DNA of 64,000 nt from Syngnathus acus (lineage: Eukaryota; Chordata; Actinopteri; Syngnathiformes; Syngnathidae), in NCBI RefSeq assembly GCF_901709675.1, contig NC_051088.1, positions 17,534,693 to 17,598,692 on the forward strand. Reading direction: 5' to 3'. The notes beneath the pieces were generated by a model. It saw nothing but the letters and a program-made list of their open reading frames with translations. It was not told where the DNA came from and ran no database searches. This document shows, piece by piece, positions 37,513-49,500 of the stretch; within the stretch, counting starts at the first letter, position 1, and each line of letters starts with the position of its first letter. The position numbers and the translations under genes were made by a program.

Positions 37513-40500
37513 TCATAGCCAACGCCTGCACTGGCTCATCTCCCGGAGGGGCTGTGATTGATGGGAATGCTTTGGAACAGGAGAAAAACACAATCGTGAG
37601 CCAAACGTTGCACAGAAAAATAAAACAACAGTCTAATGGAATGATGATCCAACCTGGAGATGGAAATCCGCAATGCGTGCAGGTGGGACGAGCTAACAGT
37701 TCTGCACAAAAAGTAATTAAAGCACAATGAGAGCAAGACTCGACAGACAGCGGTGCCTTGAGATACAAGTGACTTTTTCTGATTTGCTTTTGCTGTTGCT
37801 TGCGAGCACAAACCTGAGATACGAGCGCTGTACGATGGCAGTGAACTCAACTCAACTAAACAAAAAACAAAGAGAATTACATGTTGCATATATCAAACAA
37901 CCATACAGATTTAAGTCCTCGAGCTTAATGCTGCCACACAATGGGAAATGCCATTGACTGGCTAAAATTTAGCATTAACAGTCAGCATGCAATACCCCTT
38001 AAGGCAATGGATATTTGAACATCAACAGTGCAGCAACACATGTAGACAGAAATATGACAATACCCAAAAGCATAGTAGATTATTTATCTTCTGCAAGGAG
38101 CAGCTTGCGAAGTCACATTAGTTGTGATACTATTCTTAAATGTTTGCATCTGAACGACATCTTATACTGCCCCTGGTGCCCAAGGCAGGCACACCAAATG
38201 AAGCAGTACAGAAAAAACGAATAAAAGCATGTAATTATGATGCACAACTTGTTTCCATTCTTTTTAATCATGTTATTACACTTTTTTTGTATGAGGAAGA
38301 GTATAATGGAGTGTGACTTTCCTAATTAAAAATAACATTCCAAGCATTTTAGTCAACAGACGAATGCCATTCCCATTCATTTCAATAAGGAAAGAGGATC
38401 TGAGATACAGTTGCTTTGAATTACGAATATAGTGACGAAACAGATTAAATTCATATCTCAAGGTACCACTGCATAATGTGAACATTTTCATCATGACGTT
38501 GCACATGCAGCATTTGCACGTGGCAAAAGCTCAAGATTCTTCCTTGTAAACAAATCCGTGACATGTCATTTCAACAAGGCAGTAGCTACCATTGATGAAA
38601 CATACGAAATGGATTGAATGATGATTTTAGTCTTTTTGTCGTTTGAATGCGTGAAATGTCAATCGGAAAGAAGATTTTACAAAAACTAAATTGTTTCCAT
38701 GGGAGAAGGAACGAAATGAGGGCAATAATTTACATTTCAACAACTTGAGTTGCTAAAGCAAAAAAATCTGATATAATTAACATAATTTAGGGACAGATTA
38801 ATTAACTGAGATTTCTGTTGGTGGAATTCAATCAGGATTCCCCTCACTCACATCTTTTGTCAGATTAATTTGGATATTAGCAAAGAATAAGACCGGGTAG
38901 ACTCACCGATGACGACTGATGTCGCTCGAGTTTGATGCGGATGTCTGTTCCTTTCCCCCGCTCACTTTTAGCAGGACCTGAGCAAGTGATTAGCGCACAC
39001 ACATAGCATTATTTCTCCTCCTGCGCTCACATACAGTACAGTGTGCCCGGAAATTAATCACAGCACTAGAAATTTTGCACGTTTTGTGATGGTGCATCAA
39101 ATTGGGACAAACTATTGAGGAAACGAAAATTGATAAGTCGTTTTTTATTTTTCAATACATTTGCAAAACGCATTTTTTATGACATTGCCAATATGAAGTG
39201 TTGTGTGTAAAATTAATGGAAAAAAAAAATGTGTCAAATTTGCCCTTGAAAATGCCAATAATAAAATGCCAATGTTCAAACCTGGCGAGCTGCCGCGGCT
39301 GTTGGTACTGGCGCTGTTCGCACTGTCGTCCAGCCACGTGCTGTATGTGAGAGAGTCCCGCTTGTGTGGTGTCCCGGCAGATGACAAACTCTCCTAACCG
39401 ATCGCAGGCCGCAAGAAACACGCACATCAGGTGAAATGCACAGAACAATTCTTCAAAAAGAGGCTTGAAGCTTTTAAATGCCGGTCCAAGTTGAAATTTA
39501 CTATCAAACTAAACATTAAGACACCTTGTGTATTCAAAACAGCCACATGGCTTTGCCCTCAGAAAGGCTGAATAGGTTAATTCTTACAAACAATGCAAAA
39601 CACAATAGACGGGGCTAGTAAATAGCATCTAGTTCGAGCTGTGGAACCCTTTCAAGCAATGGCCATTTGAACACAAATGGTGCATCAACACATGTAGACA
39701 AACAATATTACAATACTCGCAGGCACATTTTCTCTATCCTCTGCAATTAACAATTAACGTCACAGCCGCTCAGCAAGTAATTTTGATTGTGTCAATGTTT
39801 ATTCATACATCTGTATTATACAGCCCCAGGTGGCCAAGACGCACACACCAAAGCAGCTGCCAAATTACAATTAATGATGCAAAACCAATTAAGTTGTGTA
39901 CATTGTATTATTTATTTCATGTTTACACCATATAAAGAATATTATTATAGAGAGCTATTTTCCCTATTAGAAAGCACATACCAGCTAAAATTGTATGTTA
40001 TTTAGGGAGGTAAGATGAAACGGATTTGTTATTGTTCATGGATGTCTAATTAAGAATATGAACCAAATGTTTGTTTGAATGGCGTACCTTTCGAAAATGT
40101 GGTTTCTTAAGACTTTTTTACTAGCACCTTCCATCCTTTTGCTGCATAAGGAACACAAAACTCACCATGCCCGTGTCATAATCCTCCACCACCTCGTTTT
40201 CCTCCACCACGCTGGCAAAGCTGCTCGCGTTTGACGAGGAGCGCGAAAGGTCATTGGCCTCGGGGATGGATGGGGCCCTGCCGCACAAAAAAACTACATG
40301 TTGCGTTCAATCACAAAACTGCCACATCATTATTTGTTTTTTCCATTTTATGGTGGAAATCCAAAATCGAAAAATCCAAATGATGCTTATGTGAGATTTC
40401 TTTGCGTTTTTGTTTTTAAGTCTAACATTAATTTTTTTTTTTTTTAAAATGACTATGTTAAGACTTAATTGGCAAATTAAAATATTTTCATTATCATTAC

Positions 40501-43500
40501 TATTTCCAAAGCAAGTCTTTTTCACTACATAGGCCAAAAAAAGATACCTGACCCCACCAAGATCAGAGGTCATACCTGTTTTTGGTGGTGGTGAGAGCCT
40601 CAGGTGAGCTCTGATTAGATGAGTTGTCCGATTTCTGATCCTGAGAGACGTGGCCGCTGTCGGGGGTCTTTTGGGTGTTCGGGGAATTCTCTCTGCTGCT
40701 CCGTCAGACACAAGGAAAATGAATACTTCTGTAATTCTGCTTGAGCCAAGATTATGTATTCAAATTGCACCTTTTCTCCTGCACTTCCTGAATATTTTCA
40801 ATCCCGATGGCACTACTTCGCCTGGAGCTGAAGGGACCAGACTTTTTCCTGGTGGGGCTTTTCCCCGGAATAATCAAAGACTGCCAGGGAAGAGAGAAAC
40901 CGAAATCACAAACTTACAGTACTCATTATTTTACATTATTATGACTTAACTTATAAGTCAAGCACAGAACAAAAAAAAATCACTTATACAGTAATGTATA
41001 TAAAAATATAAAAACTGTAGAAAATGATCATTTTGCAGTGGTGTCTTAAAGTCATATTTAAACTTAACTTACATAAGATCTCTTTCAAGTTATTTAAAAA
41101 GATGGCATGAACAAGGACTTGGCCATGATGCAGTGGTGCCGAGCAGACAGACAACATAGAGAACAAGCGTTGCTTGAAAAATAGTGAGAATTAAACATGA
41201 ACCTCTTCTACTGATCCTATTCCTATGGCACTGCCTCGACGTCCATATTTACTGGGACTTTTGCCTGGGACAAGCAATGACTGAGCCAGGCAGGAGGAGA
41301 GAGATGGAGAGAGACAAAGAGGGGGGGGGGGGGGGGGTGACAGTGGACAAGAAGGGTCAAAATGAGATCATATACAAATACATGAGATTCCATGCGAGTC
41401 GTGTCGTTCAAACAAAATACAAAGCGGGCATCATTTTTCTTCCGCGCGGTGTGACACAAGCGACTGGATGAGAGAAAAAAAAAGGTGAGCCGGATAAGTG
41501 AGCCTGTGAGGACAAGAAGATACAAAAACAAAATAAAGCTGCAGATGACACAAAGTAGCAGTTATACATTGGGGTTCACACCAAAGCAGTGTTATTGTTA
41601 GTTTGGCAACCTGGAAGTGAAACACAGCGATGCACCTGTTTTGAAATACCAAATACATTTTCGCCACCTTCATAAAGTAAGTTACATGAGTTACAATGTT
41701 TTTCTTAAACATCTCACAATGCGGCCCACCTCTGCTAAAATCGGCTCTATCCTTAGTTAAACAGGATCACTCAATTCTAACCCTGAAATGACAAAAATAT
41801 ATTTGGTTCAGCTATGCATGAATTCCTAAAAGAACTTGTTCAAAATAACAAAACGCTCAGGTGCACCTTTAAGGAGGTGCGCGACATCACCTCATGCTGA
41901 TGCAAGTCTGCCGCTGCTGCGAGTTGAGTGGCACGGGCTAATGTTGTCGGACAAACGTGCAAGCCTTGTGAAGTGAGAACCGAGCCCCGCGAGGCGCATG
42001 ACTTCAGTCAAGCGCTTCTCTGTGAGACGTTAGTGCAGCAGGCAAGTGAGAGGAAGGGAAGGCACAAGCTCTCATAGTTCTACGGGACAAAAGGGGGCCC
42101 GAGGCGCGGCTCTCCAAAGACCAGGAGGAGCAGGGCTGTACTTACTATCCCTGGGAATTTGGGGCTCTCTGCGGGTGTGCAGTGGTTAAAGCTTCCGCTG
42201 AGGCTAGCCGGCACCGTGTGCGGCTTCTTGAAAGTAAAACCCATGGCGTCCATAGACTGGCTCCTGCTGCGTATCACCCGCTAGGGAGAGAGACGAGGAG
42301 GGGGACATGCATTGAAATGGCGACAACCCCTCGGCATTGCTGCTAGATGAGAGAGTGACCCTCACCACTAGAAAGCCTGATGCACCATTAAGGCCCAAAT
42401 AATATAATCACTGTTATTTTGACCAATTTTGTAATCACGAATATTCATCATTATGTTAGGGGGAGAAAAAAAATATTTTTTTATAATCACTACTTTTCAA
42501 CAAATGGCATGTAAACGGTTTTTAGTGCGACACGAAAATTACAAATATAATACACAGATTTTCACTATTGAGTGGCTGGTCCGTTCCCTATTATATAGGT
42601 GATTTATAATAAATTATCATAATCGATGCACATTAGAAATGCATAGAAAAAGCACTAAAAACTGACCCTATTCACTACTATTGTGCTCAGGCCAAAACCA
42701 TGTCTAATAAAAAGCATTGCTGTTGCTCCTTCTGAGAGCCAGGGAACTACAAAGTATGCTGAAGTGACATCTATAGGCACCTATAAACAAACCTTGTAGA
42801 TATTTGCTACCAAGAATGTATGTATGTATATCGTGACTTTGAGAAGATGAAAAGAAAAACTTGCTTCTCAGCTCTCAAAATAAGGAGCAAATTCATTCAT
42901 CTTCCAAACCGTTTCTCCTCACGAGAGTCTCGGGCATGCTGGAGCCTATCCTAGCAGACTTTGGGCAGAAGGCGGGGGACACCTTGAACTGGTCGCCAGG
43001 GCACACATAGACAAACAACAGTTCACGCTTACAATCACACCTACGGACAATTTGGAGTGGTCAATCGACCTACCATGCATATTTTTGGAATGTGGGGGAA
43101 AGAGGAGCACTCAGTGGAAACCCACGCAAGCACGGGGAGAACATGCAGACGCCACAAAGGGAGGCCGGAGCTGGAATCAAACCTTGCACCGCTGAACTTT
43201 AAGGCGGACAGTGCTCCACCGTGCCATGCCGCCTGTGCTTTGTTCAAGTTTCAATAATGTTTTGAACCCCTGAAATTGAATAACTTTTTAACTTAATATC
43301 CTCTAATGCCAGCGCTCAGCAGTATTTATGAAAACAGACTGATTTTAACAAGACATTTGTAAACTTCTACCTCTACTTCGGAAAACAATAACCGCACCAG
43401 TAACTGAATCAGTTTCAAAATTGTTGATATTGTTTAATCCTTGCCTGGTTGTTAATTCACCCTGACAAAAAAGAAGCAACTGTTACGTCTCAGTGCTCGC

Positions 43501-46500
43501 AAGATGTTTAGTGAGCTCGAAAAGGAAGCGAGGGGAAAGTGGCACTCTGCGGGGAAAAAAGCCAAGTGTGTTGATATGCAGGCGTAGCATGGAGAAGCAG
43601 ACACATCTGGAGGTGAAAAGCACGTAGAAAGCAAGGAAGCATGGGAAGGCGAGAGTGGTGTGACGCAGAGGAACAGAGCGTCTTCCTGCTAAAGTCGTCA
43701 TAGTCATTAAAGAACAGTTTAACAGCCACAGAGGAGGCGGACAGAAGACAAATGCAAGTTTCATGTGTCACAACAACATTTAGTGTCATGTTCAGTTGTA
43801 GTTTTGAACTTTTTTTTTCTATGCCACTTCGTCAAAGTACAGTGGTGCCTTGAGATACAAGTGACGCGGGCTGTCATTCGCTGAAGAAAGATGGGATTCA
43901 AAATAACCACATAGCTTTGCTTTAGATGATGCCAAATTAATTCGAACAAAGAGAACATGCCATTAATAGGTTAACGAATGTCATGTGTATGTCGGGCTGA
44001 GAAATGTGACTTCTTTTTCATGTATGTATGGTTATGTCTGTTTTATATTTCCCCCAAGTGATATACAGAAGGAACAGCACAATGTCAATGTTGTAATTTT
44101 CATTTTAAAAAAATCATTATTTAATATGATCAATAACAATTGTTGATAATATCAATGATAAATTATCTAGTTATTATTGAAAACAAATATTTATTATTAT
44201 AAGAACAGTGTTTACTGATAAATCTGATAAAAATTATTTTCCATTGAATTATCTCATTACTGTATCATTGTATAAAGTACAATATTGTGTGGCGAACTTT
44301 TTCCTATTAAAAACCAAAGTATTTTTAAAACTTTGAGGAAGGTTCGAGAGGATTAATTTCTATTGCACTTTTTTCTCCGTACTAATTCTGATGAACAAAC
44401 AGAACATGGGTACAGAGAGAGCCAAATAACAGTAAATAAAATGATCAACTAAGCTTTTATATTTCTTTCATAGCTTCAACTCATATCTCAAGGCACAACT
44501 ACAGGTTCGTTCCACATACTGAGAAAAGCATTTTGTCAATTTCAACCCATTCCCAAGAATGCCAAACTATTCCTTTCCTTGGTGTATATTTTTTTTCACG
44601 GAAGCAGCATCATTTGAAAAGGAAGCGGGATTATTTGTTGGAAGCCTCTGCTCCCGCCTCGACAGTTACCTTGAATGACTCAAAGAAGCCTCCTCCGCCG
44701 CCGCCGCCACCATTCTCCAGCTTGTCATCATCTCCCCCGACACCCATCATGGCCTGGCTGTTCACGTGCAGCTCCTCGTAAAGTGTTTCCAACAAGGCTG
44801 ACCTCGTTCGCTCCTAACTCAGGCGTGTGCACACACGCGCAAAGCACACGCTTGTCATTTTTAGCACAAAAGAACATCAAACAATGAGGAAGTAAGACCC
44901 ACCTCTAACTTTGCAAACTTTTCAGCTTTATAGCAGGCGTATTCAGCATTGATGAGTTTTGTGAAAAGGAATTCATGGAATTCAGGGCCCTGTACGAAAA
45001 TGCTAGATCTGACGAAACGTATATGCTAATGTGACAGTGCTCATTTACAAGTTGTTACTTTCTTACTTTTTTGAAGACAGCAGGGTTTGGGAGGGCGGGA
45101 CCGAAGAAAGGTACGTCATCCCGTGCTGTCACGGACACCTGTAAATTTTAGGGTAAAAAAATGACGCACATTTTTGCAATGGTCACCCTTTTCATTGACA
45201 GCACTCATGCATTGTTGTGACAGAGACTCTTTATGCTTCGCTTTTAAATCCATAGGTACATATACAACCATAATTATAGTTAAGTATAAGATAAAGAAGG
45301 TTATTTACCTTGTAAAGAACATTGTCTGAACACGGGTTGACCACTTGGACCACAACGTAGCCATGGAGGAAGTTGGAGGCGATCATATCTGGCACAAAGG
45401 GAGTGTTTTCTTCTTGGAATACAATTGCCACAATGTCGTTGCCTATATGCCGCTTTCGCTGTAACTGTAACACGAGAGACACATCGCAAATGAATCGCCC
45501 ACGTATCACAATTTCACATTGCGGACGACTACATGCAGCATAATGGTGAGTAGTTTCTATGGCAGTCAAAATATGGCGTCATCTCAAATCAGTCTGTGCC
45601 AGAGAAAAAAAAAACTCATTGTGATTTAAAGCAGCGGCTTTAAATAAAAAATGATTGAGCACTGCTGCCAATGGCTGTGTGCGACTTCTCTGAAGAGTGC
45701 TTCTCTAGCTGACACCATTAAACAAATGACTGCACCGGGAACTCACAGTATGACCACACAAAGGTGTGTCAGTATTATATTACAGTACCTGCTGCGTGTC
45801 CCCCTCGGTGTAAGGCAGCTTTGTGGACACGTGGAACATGACCTCTTTATTGCCATAGTTGCAGTAGATGGATTCTGTGCCAGTCTGGCCGTGAGTCACG
45901 TCCAAGCCTCCACGGAATCTAACGCACACAGTTTGAACATGAACACTGCACTTAAGTATAGAAAAAAAATACTTAAATAACAACTCAATTAAAATGTGTT
46001 GCACATAGGTGTATTGTTTTTACTGCCAAAAGATATTAGTCGACTTCAAGCTCGAATCATCATTGCAGAGTGTTAGAGCTGACAAATATATATATTTTTT
46101 GTAATACAGAAGGTGTCATTAAATGATTTCAAGTCATGGTTACCCTTTAAAGTGGTGAAGCTCAATTTTCTCCCCAAGAAACTCCAGAAATTCCACAAAG
46201 GCAGGACTCTCTTGGTTATTGCCAAATAACTCCTCCTCTGAAGTCTGCGTCAAAAAATGGGAAATTTAAAAGCAATGTTTAGTGTAAACATGTATGAAAC
46301 TAGAATGCAGTTGTAAAAAAAAATCTCACAGCTTGATGTCATGTCATGATTCGTCATGAGAAGTTACGAGTAATCTTCCGCACCCAACAGATTAGACGAG
46401 AGGGCGTAAAGGAGTAAAGGATTACTGAAAGCAGTTGTGCTGAACGCCATCATTAAGACGGAAGCACTGAGCGTTGCTCGAGGAAATTGAATTTACAACA

Positions 46501-49500
46501 CGAGCTTCATTATTCTTACTTTGCATGGGAAGTGTTTTGTTCATATTTTAATACAGAGTACCACCTAAAAAAAGGACTTAGCTCTTTCATGTACCCCCGT
46601 CATTACCAACATTAACATATTATGGAGTGGTTGGCCTAGGGGTTGAATCGAAAACAGGGTTTTCGTACTAAAAAATATATTTGTAAAACTGCCGAACAGC
46701 AACGACAACTTACATTTATGATGAATCTCTTACCTGGCCAAACTTTTGATAAACGATCCCAAACTTGAAGTTGTTGCTTATGACGTGCTCATCAAATGTC
46801 ACAATAAGTCGCGAGGCCTGTGAAAAGTAAATTCTACATTATACATGCTTTCTGAAACTGTGCAAAGACTGACAACTATAGGACTCAATTGTGGAGCTAT
46901 CGTATTGAACTCTTTTTCATAATTTTAGTTTTACTGTTGTTTTTGAGCAGGGTAAAAATAGCACCCAGTGAATCACTTGGGCAACTAGTAGTACCGACCC
47001 CAATCGGTCTGTACCGATAAAAGTACAGAATTCAGTACCCATCTCTAGCCGTGATTGAGCCAACGTCATGCAGAGGAAGGTGGTGATTTTTATTTTTCAA
47101 GTCTGACTTGACAGCGGTAGGTCTGTAAAGGCATCATAAAGATGCCTGATGAAGTCGTATCTGTTTTTCCAGGTCATAGAAATGCTATTTGATTGATAGT
47201 TGGCAGCGGCCACACAGAGATTTGCGGCCTCATTTTATATCATCATTTATTTGATCTTTATGGGAATTTTAAGTATTCATAAGTAGTTCACTTACTTTTG
47301 GATAAAGCACTGGGAAGAAGCGGTCCACGTTGACTTCCTCACAGACGAGCTGGGGAAAAATAAGCAGGAAATGTCAAATTTGCGGTACTGTTGCGACATG
47401 CATTCTTAAAGGGACAGTGCATAGAATGTTTGGATTTTTCAATGTTCATTCATTAAAAAAAACACATCAGCATACATCTAAAAAAATATATATATAATCA
47501 TATGTCTAGTGTTTGCTACACTTAGGTTATTTCACCACTCGATGGCAAAAAATAAATTCCACACACTGTCCCTTTAACTCAAAGACTCACCTTGGCCATT
47601 TGGACCACATTGGGAAACTCAGTCAGGCAGGAGATGGGGATGACATCGTGGTATGTTTTTTGCTTGGTCCTGGTCAAGTCATAAAATAAACCTCACATAA
47701 ATAACAAGTCATATAACATTTCTCAAACATAATGGAGGATCCGGGACAGGCCATTATCAAACGTCCCCACCCTTCCCCTCTTGCTCATCCCCACCCACCC
47801 ACTCACTGGCCTAAATAGTCCATCTGTTGCCCTACTGTGGAAATGACACTTGTGTTGACACTCTCTCATGCTTTATGACTTTTGTGATAACATTGCTAGG
47901 GGGGATGCGTTGATGCACTCAATACTGAACATTTTAGGGCAGATGATTGGACTTTTTCTGACCAATTGAACTCTGCAGTGCCGCATGTATGTGTTACCTA
48001 AGCATTAGTCGGAGATGCTCCTGGTCACCGATCACGTCGTATTTTAAAGAGAACACCAGATGTCCCAGGGCGCCGTCCACTGAATAGTAATTAAAGTGTT
48101 CCTGAGGGCACAGTGCAAGGTTACGGCCATTAGTAAATATCATTCCCTGAAACCCAAGCACACACAAGCACGCGCGCACACACACACAGACACACGCCCA
48201 CACACACACACACACACTTTGCACAGCATCCAAACCCAGATCAAATTTGTTCATATTGAAGAGCAGGTGGTGAGGCTTAATGTAAATCCGCTTCTACAAG
48301 TACAGAAAAATGCACATTGAGGCTGTTTGATGCCAGACAGTTGCTTATTCATTAGCTTATTGTAATGAGCACAAAGTGAAATTGATTGCGGAGTCCTCCA
48401 TGAGGATGATTTTGCTCATTCGTGCTGGAAGTGCAATTGTAATGCGTATATTGAGGAGTTTTTGAGTAGTGGGGACTGAAATCATCTTTCCCTATTGAAA
48501 TTAATGGAAATACCATAAATCAGTCTCTCCTGAATTTTTTTTAATGTTTAATTAGTTGTAAAATAGCACATAATACATATATTATACTGTATACAACCTA
48601 TGCTTAGATTATAAATATTATATAATAGAGTATAATAATTGCATAAAATATTAAATATTGGCTAATATTGTATGTTATGAAAACATATAGCCACTAAATG
48701 ATTAAATAGTGTGTACATCATGATTAATTCATGATGGCTCTTTGTGGTGTGCGCAACTTGGCCACCAAGCAGCAGTATAATAGAAACAAAGAAGAGCTTG
48801 GCTCAGCTAGAGTAATTGGTGCAGTAATCCACAGTAATGTGAAATAATTTTTGCAGAAAAGCTGCCTAGATCTCAAGTGCGATTCTTTACGTCGCAACTC
48901 CTCACTCAGCTCATCAGTACGCAACAAAACCGTCATTCTAATCAGGATGAAAATATACCTGAGTATTGTTAGATTGTCTGTTGGCATGTGTTGCTGCACC
49001 GTTTGTTTTCAAATATCCCTTATTTAATAGCACGGCAACATCGATGCTATTCCTTATCCTCAGATTGAATTTCCAAACATATGCAGTACTATTGACAAAC
49101 CTTTGCCAGAAAGTGTTTGCGGTAGAATGTGGCCGTTGCGTTACATTCCAGCTTTGTGCGGGTGTCCGGGGACAAAGTCCGCAGCGGCTCCGATGGGTCC
49201 GGATTATTACCCAGCTCGTGATTTGTTCCCTCAATCCAGTAACCGCCAAACTGCGGCAGAAGGATGAGAGGAAAGGGGCTCTTCCTTCCCAAAACCTGTC
49301 ACAACATGTCAACAAAGTTAAAAAGCCAATAAAGGGACAAAACCAATATCTCGTGAAGACAAAGACTGCACAGCAGTCTTGCTAACAAGTCAGCTGTGTT
49401 TAATAAACTGTTAACTTTGTCATGTGTCTGTCATGCAGGGATCCACAAACACAACACAAAATACAGTAACGTGCCCATCAACACTTCAAACCTATGGAAT

